Made by a program: the position numbers and the translations under genes. From positions 1 through 17,708 of the forward strand of contig NZ_BAAFZV010000006.1 of the NCBI RefSeq assembly GCF_045866565.1: a stretch of 17,708 nt of DNA, in the 5' to 3' direction. Below the pieces are notes generated by a model. That model searched no databases. It was not told the origin of the DNA and worked only from the letters and a program-made list of their open reading frames with translations. This document shows positions 1 through 5,854 of the stretch, piece by piece. Within the stretch, counting starts at the first letter, position 1, and every line of letters starts with the position of its first letter. This DNA is from Cognatilysobacter claricitrinus. GTDB taxonomy: Bacteria; Pseudomonadota; Gammaproteobacteria; Xanthomonadales; Xanthomonadaceae.

Positions 1-19
1 CTTAACTCAGGTGTTAGCG
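1..19 (+). repeat. attC site 0, 3' end only
   Basis: L' (cttaactc) and R' box GTTAGCG at 13-19; the R'' half lies outside the window. The recombination point after base 13 opens cassette 1. Confidence 0.93.
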
Positions 20-22
20 CCC

Positions 23-454
23 ATGAAACGCATTCTCGCCGCCGCCCTCATGTTCGTCTCTGCTGCCGCATATGCGGAGCGTGATACGCAAAGCGTCGAT
101 TTCACAGAATTGGTTGGCGCGTCGAAACTTGTCTCTTGCTCGCCGGATGGAACCTGCACGTTCTGGGTGCGGCTCCCGGAGAACATGAAGGTTGCTTGGC
201 TGGTGTCGTCTGCGAACTCTAGGGATGGGCTGTGGGTTCCGTTGAATGTGGCCACGTTTACACCCGACGAAATCGCCGCACTTGTCCGCCCTGGCCCAAC
301 ACGCGAATACGTCGGTGAATCGCTTCATGGGGTTCGCTTTCAGGCGTCTTCAAAACTCTGCAAGGAACTGGAACTCTGGGTTAAAAGCGACTCAGACAGC
401 AGCGTTGAGTTCATCCAAGGTCCGCTCAGCGCGTGGACTCGCACTGGGCGCTAA
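23..454 (+). CDS. Secreted hypothetical protein (cassette 1)
   Basis: A 143-aa protein of no family I recognise. Residues 1-18 form a classic Sec signal peptide (MKRILAAALMFVSAAAYA, cut before ERD), so it is probably periplasmic. The mature part is about 125 residues with three Cys (39, 45, 113); the closely spaced pair around SCSPDGTC could form a disulphide. The ATG at 23 is preferred to a GTG at 11 inside attC because it starts exactly at the signal peptide. It has no Shine-Dalgarno of its own; AGGTG of attC lies 9 bases upstream. The stop TAA is supplied by the R'' box of attC 1. Confidence 0.8.
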   Translation: MKRILAAALMFVSAAAYAERDTQSVDFTELVGASKLVSCSPDGTCTFWVRLPENMKVAWLVSSANSRDGLWVPLNVATFTPDEIAALVRPGPTREYVGESLHGVRFQASSKLCKELELWVKSDSDSSVEFIQGPLSAWTRTGR

Positions 455-508
455 CAATTCGTCCAAGCCGACGCCGCTTCGCGGCGCGGCTTAACTCAGG
501 TGTTAGGC
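449..508 (+). repeat. attC site 1
   Basis: R'' CGCTAAC, R' GTTAGGC, consensus 60-bp form. Closes cassette 1 (14-502) and gives its gene the TAA stop. Confidence 0.97.
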
Positions 509-514
509 CCCGCA

Positions 515-931
515 ATGAGAGCTGCGATGAGCGTGTGGTCCCTATTGCTGACTGCTGCAGTCGCCGCCGCCGCGCAGCCGTCTGCCGGTCGCTATGTCGC
601 GGTTACTGAGACCGAATACGAACTGGAACTCGTACTAGGCTCAACCGGCAAGGCTGAGCTAAAGAGCCACGAGTGGGAGCCCGGCGAATACGCATCCGGT
701 CCTCGTTCCAGCCTCCAGGGTCGCTGGTCCAATCACAACGGAACGGTGAGGGTCACGTTCGCGTCCGGCGAAGTCGCCTCCTTCCGTCTCGAGCGGTGCC
801 TCTCCCATTCCGAGTTCGGCGGCAAAGGCTGTTCGCCAGGGCTTAAGCTCATGAAAACCAACGTGCCGGCCTTTTGGGGGCTTCAGCGATTCGGGCTCTG
901 GCGCTCCGACCAGCTTCGGTCCGAGGCCTAA
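515..931 (+). CDS. Secreted small beta-rich hypothetical protein (cassette 2)
   Basis: A 138-aa product. Residues 1-20 are an Ala-rich signal peptide ending AVAAAA before QPSAG. The mature part begins GRYVAVTETEYELEL and continues QGRWSNHNGTVRVTF, an alternating pattern that resembles small lipocalin/NlpE-like envelope barrels; that likeness is only suggestive. Cys95 and Cys106 may pair. ATG 515 is chosen, with ATG 527 (MSVWSLL) as an alternative that still leaves a signal peptide. Stop TAA comes from attC 2. Cassette-end complementarity is only 8 bp here, among the shortest in the window. Confidence 0.75.
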   Translation: MRAAMSVWSLLLTAAVAAAAQPSAGRYVAVTETEYELELVLGSTGKAELKSHEWEPGEYASGPRSSLQGRWSNHNGTVRVTFASGEVASFRLERCLSHSEFGGKGCSPGLKLMKTNVPAFWGLQRFGLWRSDQLRSEA

Positions 932-985
932 CAATTCGTCCAAGCCGACGCCGCTTCGCGGCGCGGCTTAACTCAGGTGTTAGGC
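926..985 (+). repeat. attC site 2
   Basis: R'' GCCTAAC, R' GTTAGGC, consensus form. Closes cassette 2 (503-979). Confidence 0.97.
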
Positions 986-989
986 GGCC

Positions 990-1307
990 ATGGCAGTTCG
1001 TCGGAGTGTGCGAAGTCGATTCAAGGCAGGCTACGTGCCCTTCACGGCCGGCGCGCTCGTTCTTCTTTTTTCTTGGCCGTACATCATCAATGGCCGCGGC
1101 AGTCTGCCCGGCGCCGGTTTCGTGCTCGCAATCTGGGCCCTGTCCGTTGCACTGGCTCAGCTCTCCATCCTGCTCGTCCCGCATTCCGACCCGAAAGACT
1201 TTCGTGCGATGTGTTGGGTACTCACCGCGGCGAGCCTTATTCTCGGCCCATTCGGTGTCATTCTTCTCGTCGTTGTCGCAGGCGTGCTGGCATTGCGGGC
1301 CGGCTAA
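990..1307 (+). CDS. Small integral membrane protein (cassette 3)
   Basis: A 105-aa protein, family not recognised. A basic N-terminus (MAVRRSVRSRFK) precedes hydrophobic stretches at about residues 15-34, 41-62 and 72-101, the last perhaps two passes; the positive-inside rule would put the N-terminus in the cytoplasm. ATG 990 lies 10 bases after the recombination point with only attC AGGTG as a possible ribosome site. The TAA stop is in attC 3. Longer overlapping open frames here read through attC and lack a sensible start. Confidence 0.75.
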   Translation: MAVRRSVRSRFKAGYVPFTAGALVLLFSWPYIINGRGSLPGAGFVLAIWALSVALAQLSILLVPHSDPKDFRAMCWVLTAASLILGPFGVILLVVVAGVLALRAG

Positions 1308-1361
1308 CAATTCGTCCAAGCCGACGCCGCTTCGCGGCGTGGCTTAACTCAGGTGTTAGGC
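1302..1361 (+). repeat. attC site 3 (one stem mismatch)
   Basis: R'' GGCTAAC, R' GTTAGGC. The stem reads GCGTGGC where all other sites of this type read GCGCGGC, which breaks one L'/L'' base pair in the bottom-strand hairpin. R'' and its cognate cassette start also mismatch at one position. Closes cassette 3 (980-1355). Confidence 0.96.
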
Positions 1362-1364
1362 CTC

Positions 1365-1664
1365 GTGACCAAGTCTTCCGCAAACGCCGTCTTGGTAATC
1401 GCAGTTGCCGCGCCGGTCGTGATATTTGCCCTGCTGGCCGGTGCGGGTCTGCGTCATCTCGCTGCCGCGCTTGTCGCAGTCATTCTCGGATGGTCGCTGA
1501 GCATTTCCTGGGCGCGCACCGCAAGCTCGGCCGCCTCGTCAGGCGATAAAGTCGAGCTCGCTCAAACTGTAAGGGTCGCGGTTCGATTCGGTTGGATTTG
1601 CCCCGCAGTCTTGGTTGGTCTTACTTGGGCGGCGTGGCATTTTGCGGTCACGTGGCACGGATGA
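1365..1664 (+). CDS. Small membrane protein (cassette 4)
   Basis: A 99-aa protein that I cannot assign to a family. Hydrophobic segments lie at about 8-27, 31-48 and 75-95, joined by a polar loop (SSAASSGDKVELAQ). Start: GTG at 1365 (MTKSSANAV), 9 bases after the recombination point, is preferred to the GTG inside attC at 1353. The TGA stop is just before attC, and the bases around it (gatgaggcc) are the complement of the cassette start (ggcctcgtg) for 10 bp counted from GTTAG. Confidence 0.68.
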   Translation: MTKSSANAVLVIAVAAPVVIFALLAGAGLRHLAAALVAVILGWSLSISWARTASSAASSGDKVELAQTVRVAVRFGWICPAVLVGLTWAAWHFAVTWHG

Positions 1665-1665
1665 G

Positions 1666-1725
1666 GCCTAACAATTCGTCCAAGCCGACGCCGCTTCGCG
1701 GCGCGGCTTAACTCAGGTGTTAGGC
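1666..1725 (+). repeat. attC site 4
   Basis: R'' GCCTAAC, R' GTTAGGC, consensus form. Closes cassette 4 (1356-1719). Confidence 0.97.
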
Positions 1726-1730
1726 CCCAC

Positions 1731-1735
1731 AGGAG
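1731..1735 (+). promoter_or_regulatory. Ribosome binding site AGGAG of cassette 5
   Basis: A strong Shine-Dalgarno with a 5-base spacer to ATG 1741. It fixes the start of this gene and shows that some cassettes carry their own translation signal. Confidence 0.8.
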
Positions 1736-1740
1736 ACTTC

Positions 1741-1995
1741 ATGACGGTCGAAAAACTCGAGGCTTGGCGAGCCACGCGACAAAAGGGCCGTCTTCGCTAT
1801 GTATTGGTGAACGGACTGCTCGCGTACGGCGTGCCGATGTTCGTCGTTATGACGTTCTTCGCCCACCGCGCAGATTTGAGTAAGAGCTTTATCGCCATCT
1901 CTGCGGTGGCATGGAGCATCGGCGGGCTTCTTTCCGGCGCGTGCACTTGGTGGTTGCATGAACGCAACTACCAGAAGCACACCGGTGGGGCCTAA
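1741..1995 (+). CDS. Two-pass small membrane protein (cassette 5)
   Basis: An 84-aa protein with an amphipathic charged N-terminus (residues 1-18, rich in Lys and Arg), two membrane segments at about 20-41 and 50-72, and a short basic tail (HERNYQKH). No family recognised. The dedicated AGGAG at 1731-1735 fixes the start. The TAA stop is provided by attC 5. The two cassette ends are complementary for 12 bp. Confidence 0.82.
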   Translation: MTVEKLEAWRATRQKGRLRYVLVNGLLAYGVPMFVVMTFFAHRADLSKSFIAISAVAWSIGGLLSGACTWWLHERNYQKHTGGA

Positions 1996-2049
1996 CAATT
2001 CGTCCAAGCCGACGCCGCTTCGCGGCGCGGCTTAACTCAGGTGTTAGGC
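1990..2049 (+). repeat. attC site 5
   Basis: R'' GCCTAAC, R' GTTAGGC, consensus form. Closes cassette 5 (1720-2043). Confidence 0.97.
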
Positions 2050-2057
2050 GGCACAGG

Positions 2058-2064
2058 AAGGGAG
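2058..2064 (+). promoter_or_regulatory. Ribosome binding site AAGGGAG of cassette 6
   Basis: A purine-rich Shine-Dalgarno 9 bases before GTG 2074; it supports that start over a GTG inside attC at 2041. Confidence 0.7.
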
Positions 2065-2073
2065 ACGCGTCAC

Positions 2074-2454
2074 GTGAGCAACGAACAGCCTCTTTCGCTG
2101 ACTGGTTCTTGCCACTGTGGAGCTGTACGCCTCAGCCTTCCGTCGGCGCCAGAAACCGCCACGAGTTGCAATTGCTCCTTGTGCAGGCGCACGGGAGGCA
2201 TCTGGGCCTATTACGAGCTCGGCACCGTCTCTATCCAGGGTCATCCGGAGAATACGGAGAGCTACGTATGGGGTGATCGCAGCCTGAGCAATTTCCGCTG
2301 CAAGAACTGCGGCATCGCCACCCATTGGGAACCTATCGAACCCACGCCCGGCGCTCGCCACGGGGTGAACCTTCGCAACTTTGAACCGGCGCTGCTAGTG
2401 TCAGTCACTGTCCGGCGATTCGATGGCGCCGATACGTGGAAATTCCTGGATTGA
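2074..2454 (+). CDS. GFA family (CENP-V/GFA domain) zinc protein (cassette 6)
   Basis: A 126-aa protein with the full zinc ligand set of the GFA family, named for glutathione-dependent formaldehyde-activating enzyme, which helps S-hydroxymethylglutathione form. Seen: SCHCG (Cys13, Cys15) and FRCKNCG (Cys76, Cys79) match the structural zinc site; CNCSLCRR (Cys32, Cys34, Cys37) matches the second zinc site. His84 follows in the usual place. Length fits a single-domain member. Many GFA proteins have no proven substrate, so a formaldehyde role is not shown. Predicted soluble and cytoplasmic. The TGA stop lies 49 bases before attC 6, the longest gene-to-attC gap in the window. Confidence 0.93.
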   Translation: MSNEQPLSLTGSCHCGAVRLSLPSAPETATSCNCSLCRRTGGIWAYYELGTVSIQGHPENTESYVWGDRSLSNFRCKNCGIATHWEPIEPTPGARHGVNLRNFEPALLVSVTVRRFDGADTWKFLD

Positions 2455-2500
2455 ACCCGTGTAGCTTCCCGCGGCTGGCGCTCGCAATATCGCAGGTGCC

Positions 2501-2560
2501 GCCTAACAATTCGTCCAAGCCGACGCCGCTTCGCGGCGCGGCTTAACTCAGGTGTTAGGA
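2501..2560 (+). repeat. attC site 6
   Basis: R'' GCCTAAC, R' GTTAGGA, consensus form. Closes cassette 6 (2044-2554). Confidence 0.97.
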
Positions 2561-2565
2561 CTCAT

Positions 2566-2570
2566 AGGAG
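2566..2570 (+). promoter_or_regulatory. Ribosome binding site AGGAG of cassette 7
   Basis: Shine-Dalgarno with a 6-base spacer to GTG 2577; it selects this GTG as the start. Confidence 0.75.
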
Positions 2571-2576
2571 ATTACG

Positions 2577-2900
2577 GTGGAACTTGTAGGTCACATTCTC
2601 GTTTTTCTTTTTTGCATGGGTATAGCGAAAGCTATCAACAAGATGCGCGGAGGCTTTGTAATTAATGGTGCTGCGGTCTACCTGCTGCTGGCCGCTGCCT
2701 TTATCACTTGGGCTGGCTACCTTGCCTCTCAGTCCAACCTCCCTCCAGGTCCGAGGGGCTATGTATTTGGTCACACCATCGGCCCTGCGCTCATTGTGGG
2801 TGCGGCTGCGCTCTACTACTTCTTCAAGTTCCGGTCGGAAAAGGCGCATCACATTCATGTTCAGAAGCTGCGCCAGACGAGATCACAAGCTGAGTCCTAA
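2577..2900 (+). CDS. Small membrane protein (cassette 7)
   Basis: A 107-aa protein with three likely membrane passes (about 2-20, 27-50, 62-84) and a hydrophilic C-terminal tail rich in Lys, Arg, His and Gln (SEKAHHIHVQKLRQTRSQ) that could face the cytoplasm. Not recognised as a known family. GTG start is set by AGGAG. TAA is given by attC 7. R'' is TCCTAAC, and the cassette begins TTAGGACTCA, so the unusual A/T pair is matched at both ends of the cassette. Confidence 0.8.
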   Translation: MELVGHILVFLFCMGIAKAINKMRGGFVINGAAVYLLLAAAFITWAGYLASQSNLPPGPRGYVFGHTIGPALIVGAAALYYFFKFRSEKAHHIHVQKLRQTRSQAES

Positions 2901-2954
2901 CAATTCGTCCAAGCCGACGCCGCTTCGCGGCGCGGCTTAACTCAGGTGTTAGGC
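2895..2954 (+). repeat. attC site 7
   Basis: R'' TCCTAAC, R' GTTAGGC, otherwise consensus. Closes cassette 7 (2555-2948). Confidence 0.97.
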
Positions 2955-2975
2955 AGCTAGAGGGAGATCATCGCA

Positions 2976-3278
2976 GTGGCATCAACGGCAACAACCGTCT
3001 TCGTCGTGGCTATCGCGCAAGCGACGATCACACCACTTCTGCTCTCCCTGACCAAGCAGGAGTACGCCTTGAAGGAAGTGGTGCTGTTTGCCGTGATCTC
3101 GGGGCTCATGTATACGGTGCCCACAATTGGCGGCACCCTTTCTTACGGTGCAATGCTTGGTCTGCTCTACTGGCGGCTTAGGCCAGACAACATCGCGATC
3201 GATTTGCTGTTCCCCGTTGGTGCAGCCCGCCTTCTGTGCATTCCTGTGTTGATGGTCCTCAACAGGCACGCTGCCTAA
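2976..3278 (+). CDS. Small membrane protein (cassette 8)
   Basis: A 100-aa hydrophobic protein, family unknown, with probable segments at about 5-25, 33-52 and 76-96 and a Gly-rich stretch (TIGGTLSYGAMLG) between the last two. Start is GTG 2976, behind GGGAG at 2962-2966 with a 9-base spacer. The TAA stop lies in attC 8, which is one of the two enlarged attC sites. Confidence 0.74.
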   Translation: MASTATTVFVVAIAQATITPLLLSLTKQEYALKEVVLFAVISGLMYTVPTIGGTLSYGAMLGLLYWRLRPDNIAIDLLFPVGAARLLCIPVLMVLNRHAA

Positions 3279-3384
3279 CAATTCGTCCAAGCCGACACCG
3301 CTTCGTTCCGGCAAACATAGGGCAGAAAAAGCTTGCCCTATGTTTACCTCCACTACGCGGCGCGGCTTAACTCAGGTGTTAGAG
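3273..3384 (+). repeat. attC site 8, enlarged by a 52-bp hairpin (112 bp)
   Basis: R'' GCCTAAC, R' GTTAGAG. All consensus arms are present but the inner loop is expanded by 52 bp (3306-3357), and the inner stem reads CACCGC in place of CGCCGC; on the bottom strand that change gives a T-G wobble, so the stem can still pair. Closes cassette 8 (2949-3378). Confidence 0.95.
3306..3357 (+). repeat. 52-bp insertion with 12-bp perfect inverted repeat (copy A)
   Basis: The arms AAACATAGGGCA (3313-3324) and TGCCCTATGTTT (3334-3345) are a perfect 12-bp inverted repeat around a 9-base loop. The same insertion, with one base changed, lies in attC 24. It is not followed by a T-run, so it does not look like an intrinsic terminator. 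Confidence 0.9.
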
Positions 3385-3396
3385 GGCGCTGCCGGG

Positions 3397-3942
3397 ATGT
3401 CGCTACTGAGACTCACAAAGCTTGATGCCGCCAAGGCTCAGCTAGACGCCGCAATCGAGCTCTTCTTTACGTCGGATAATCCGGTCGCAGTTCACACGCT
3501 TTGTGCTGCCGCGTACAACGTGCTGCGTGATCTCGCAAAGCGGGATGGCTTGGAGTTTCCCTTTATCAAAACCGGCTTCATGAAGTCACTCACACCAACC
3601 GAGCGATCGGCGGTGCACAACTTCATCCACGCGGCGGAAAACTTCTTCAAACACGCGGACCGGGACCCGTCAGAAACATTGGAGTTAAACCCGGAGCTGA
3701 CAGAGCTGCTGCTGTTAGACGCTTGCTCCTACTTCAAGCAGGTTTCGGCACCCTCGCCCCGCAACCTAGACGCACTAAAGGTCTGGTCTGGTAGCCTGCG
3801 TCAAGACATCGAGCCGGAAAGCGCTGTCGGTCGTTTTACCGTGGCTACAGTTGCCGCACTTAAATCGGCGGGCAAGCCGCAGTTCTGGCAGTGGTACAAC
3901 GAGCTCTTGGAACATAGGCGTGCTGAGCGGAGCGCCCTCTAA
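3397..3942 (+). CDS. Conserved-type helical hypothetical protein (cassette 9)
   Basis: A 181-aa soluble, mainly helical protein. Seen: an N-terminal helix (LTKLDAAKAQLDAAIELFF), then AVHTLCAAAYNVLRDLAKRDG and a His-rich helix (HNFIHAAENFFKHADRDP). I have an impression of a widespread cassette-borne family with this layout but cannot name it; the helical, RxxxxH-poor pattern does not establish a HEPN nuclease. ATG 3397 is chosen. An in-frame ATG at 3340, inside the hairpin of attC 8, would add 19 residues made of attC sequence and is less likely. TAA is in attC 9. End complementarity is 13 bp. Confidence 0.82.
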   Translation: MSLLRLTKLDAAKAQLDAAIELFFTSDNPVAVHTLCAAAYNVLRDLAKRDGLEFPFIKTGFMKSLTPTERSAVHNFIHAAENFFKHADRDPSETLELNPELTELLLLDACSYFKQVSAPSPRNLDALKVWSGSLRQDIEPESAVGRFTVATVAALKSAGKPQFWQWYNELLEHRRAERSAL

Positions 3943-3996
3943 CAATTCGTCCAAGCCGACGCCGCTTCGCGGCGCGGCTTAACTCAGGTGTTAGGC
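3937..3996 (+). repeat. attC site 9
   Basis: R'' CTCTAAC, R' GTTAGGC. The unusual R'' pairs exactly with the start of its own cassette (GTTAGAG at 3378). Closes cassette 9 (3379-3990). Confidence 0.97.
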
Positions 3997-4000
3997 CTCC

Positions 4001-4459
4001 ATGCAACAGCACCTCTACTCAGCCCCAAAAGCAGACCTCTCCGACCCCGCTCGCTCGCAGGACGGCAGTCGTCCGCTCTCAATCAAACTTGCGGGTGCCC
4101 TGATAGCGCTCTACGCCGCCGTCGGCTTCGCGAAGGCTTCCGCCGTCGGTCCCGGCTTACACGGGTGGCTCCTCTGGGTGGCCATCGGCTTCGTCATCTT
4201 CTTTTCGTCCATAGCGGCGTCTGCCGTTATGTTCCGTCTCCGCTGGGCGCGATGGCTGCTTGGCGCGCTTACTGCACTCAACGTCTGCGCCGCACCAGCA
4301 GCTGTCTTCCACACCAGCGCACCACTGATCCGCCTAGCCTTGGCGGCCCAAGCCGTTCTCGGCCTTGGCGTTCTCCTACTCATCTTTCTGCCGGCGTCAC
4401 TGCGTTGGTACAGGCCTAACAATTCGTCCAAGCCGACGCCGCTTCGCGGCGCGGCTTAA
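4001..4459 (+). CDS. Four-pass membrane protein with attC-encoded tail (cassette 10)
   Basis: A 152-aa protein. A short polar N-terminus (MQQHLYSAPKADLSDP) resembles the YxxPxADL-type leaders of many small bacterial membrane proteins; compare NPYRSPE in cassettes 19 and 27. Membrane segments lie at about 28-47, 55-78, 84-104 and 109-131. The gene has no stop before attC 10 and runs through it in frame, so the last 14 residues are PNNSSKPTPLRGAA. Start ATG is 10 bases after the recombination point. Confidence 0.78.
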   Translation: MQQHLYSAPKADLSDPARSQDGSRPLSIKLAGALIALYAAVGFAKASAVGPGLHGWLLWVAIGFVIFFSSIAASAVMFRLRWARWLLGALTALNVCAAPAAVFHTSAPLIRLALAAQAVLGLGVLLLIFLPASLRWYRPNNSSKPTPLRGAA

Positions 4460-4473
4460 CTCAGGTGTTAGGC
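4414..4473 (+). repeat. attC site 10
   Basis: R'' GCCTAAC, R' GTTAGGC, consensus form. Read in the tail-coding frame by gene 10. Closes cassette 10 (3991-4467). Confidence 0.97.
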
Positions 4474-4484
4474 GTCATCCGAAT

Positions 4485-5318
4485 ATGCCCGCAGACTTGA
4501 TAAGCAAGAAGACACGACTCGAACTCCGCGAGTACTTCGTGGGAACGTCGCTGCGCGAGATCGAATCCGAGTTTGATGCGGCAGATATAGAGGTAGATCT
4601 CAACTACGAACCCGCCGTTGGCGGTCAACGCCGAACGTTGGTCGAGCAGTACTACCACACGATTGACTGGACCAAATGGTCAGATGTTCGGAAGTTTGTA
4701 ACTGTCTACGAGAGCGTACTGAACACGGTTGAGGAGTTCGAACAGCAAGGCCAGGAATGGGCCGTCAAAACGTTTCGCTCACTCAAGAAATGGATCGAAC
4801 GAGATGGCTTCGCCTTCCAAGGCGGGCGCCTCACCGCTAGCGCGACAAATCACGGGTTGGAGCAGATCACAGATGCTGTCAGGGAACTTGATCTGCCAGA
4901 ACTGCACCGCCAGATCCTACGAATGCAGGCGGCTTTCGAGAGCGATCCGGCCCTAGCAATCGGCACAGCAAAGGAGCTGGTCGAGTCAACGTGCAAGACA
5001 ATTCTTGAGGCTCGCCAACTTCACTACGCAGAAGATGCAGACATAGGGCAATTGGTCAAAGAGACCCGGAAGGCGTTGGGCCTTATTCCAGAGTCAGTAC
5101 CGAACGCGGCAAAGGGCTCGGAGTCTATCCGTCGCCTTCTCAGCAACCTCGGCAATGTTGCCCAAGGCCTTGGAGAGCTGCGGAACCTCTACGGCACCGG
5201 ACATGGTAAAGGTGGCGGCGTTCGCGGGCTTGGTCCCAGACATGCGAGGTTGGCGGTGGGCGCGGCAGCCACGCTAGCCACCTTTCTCCTAGAGACGCAC
5301 TTGGAGCGCAGCATATGA
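4485..5318 (+). CDS. Abortive-infection family protein, Abi C-terminal domain (cassette 11)
   Basis: A 277-aa soluble protein, the longest product here. The C-terminal third (about 190-275) carries features of the Abi_C domain seen in abortive-infection proteins: helix KELVESTCKTILEAR, then LGNVAQGLGELRNLYGTGHG, then RHARLAVGAAATLATFLLETH. The N-terminal 180 residues are charged and helical (WSDVRKFVTVYESVLNTVEEF) and may sense or regulate. Known: such proteins are linked to phage defence by growth arrest, and the RNxxxxxHG-like stretch recalls HEPN RNases; catalysis is inference. ATG 4485 starts after attC; an open frame that extends upstream through attC 10 is a shadow. TGA lies before attC 11. 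No partner gene is adjacent. Confidence 0.88.
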   Translation: MPADLISKKTRLELREYFVGTSLREIESEFDAADIEVDLNYEPAVGGQRRTLVEQYYHTIDWTKWSDVRKFVTVYESVLNTVEEFEQQGQEWAVKTFRSLKKWIERDGFAFQGGRLTASATNHGLEQITDAVRELDLPELHRQILRMQAAFESDPALAIGTAKELVESTCKTILEARQLHYAEDADIGQLVKETRKALGLIPESVPNAAKGSESIRRLLSNLGNVAQGLGELRNLYGTGHGKGGGVRGLGPRHARLAVGAAATLATFLLETHLERSI

Positions 5319-5319
5319 C

Positions 5320-5379
5320 GCCTAACAATTCGTCCAAGCCGACGCCGCTTCGCGGCGCGGCTTAACTCAGGTGTTAGGC
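5320..5379 (+). repeat. attC site 11
   Basis: R'' GCCTAAC, R' GTTAGGC, consensus form. Closes cassette 11 (4468-5373), the longest cassette in the window. Confidence 0.97.
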
Positions 5380-5391
5380 GGCGGTCCGGCA

Positions 5392-5835
5392 ATGATGCGA
5401 CTAAAGGTTCTCATCGCCCTGTTTCTCTTCGCACTCGCGGGATGTTTTGACAGCGATCCAGCGCACACCGAATATTTCCCCGAAGCCGACGGCGACAGGC
5501 CAGACATATTTAAGCTCGGCGTCATGCAAGTGTGCGAGAGACGTGAGGATGCTCTTGACGGCGCTGTACGCTTTGCGCGCCGGTACAACATGACGCGAGA
5601 GCGCATCTCGCGTCCCGCGGAACATATTGTCGCGGTCTATACATCAGGCCTTCCAATGCGAGCGCACCTCATGGTGGAGCACATCTACGAAAGGCGCTAC
5701 GGTGTCAGCGTTTCCACGTTTGGCGGCTTCCCAACAGATATTGTGCTCGCGGCACGAAGCTTTGACTTCTGCGGCGCCCCGGGGTCGCCGCCTAACAATT
5801 CGTCCAAGCCGACGCCGCTTCGCGGCGCGGCTTAA
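5392..5835 (+). CDS. Predicted lipoprotein with attC-encoded tail (cassette 12)
   Basis: A 147-aa product with a lipoprotein signal: hydrophobic residues 6-15, then lipobox LAGC with Cys18. Phe at +2 does not give the Asp inner-membrane retention signal, so outer-membrane sorting is plausible. The mature part is rich in Arg and Glu (CERREDALDGAVRFARRYN) with Cys48 and Cys127. Family not recognised. Translation continues through attC 12 to add NNSSKPTPLRGAA. Start is ATG 5392 or 5395; no Shine-Dalgarno is visible. Confidence 0.75.
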   Translation: MMRLKVLIALFLFALAGCFDSDPAHTEYFPEADGDRPDIFKLGVMQVCERREDALDGAVRFARRYNMTRERISRPAEHIVAVYTSGLPMRAHLMVEHIYERRYGVSVSTFGGFPTDIVLAARSFDFCGAPGSPPNNSSKPTPLRGAA

Positions 5836-5849
5836 CTCAGGTGTTAGGG
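5790..5849 (+). repeat. attC site 12
   Basis: R'' GCCTAAC, R' GTTAGGG. Read in the tail-coding frame. Closes cassette 12 (5374-5843). Confidence 0.97.
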
Positions 5850-5854
5850 GGCTT

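Noticed and set aside
449..508. attC hairpins as transcription terminators
   Set aside because: No T-tract follows the stem; they are recombination sites, though they may affect translation.
3306..3357. 52-bp hairpin as a Rho-independent terminator
   Set aside because: The stem is only moderately GC-rich and no T-run follows on either strand at the right place; it lies within attC folding arms.
3397..3942. Cassette 9 product as a HEPN RNase
   Set aside because: It is helical and has RD and H-rich stretches, but I cannot find a convincing RxxxxxH motif in the right helix.
4365..4484. N-terminal extension of the Abi-like gene through attC 10
   Set aside because: It encodes only attC sequence in the stop-less frame and starts inside gene 10; ATG 4485 is the sensible start.
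5627..5854. N-terminal extension of the cassette 13 gene
   Set aside because: It would bury the signal peptide behind 76 residues of out-of-frame gene 12 and attC sequence.
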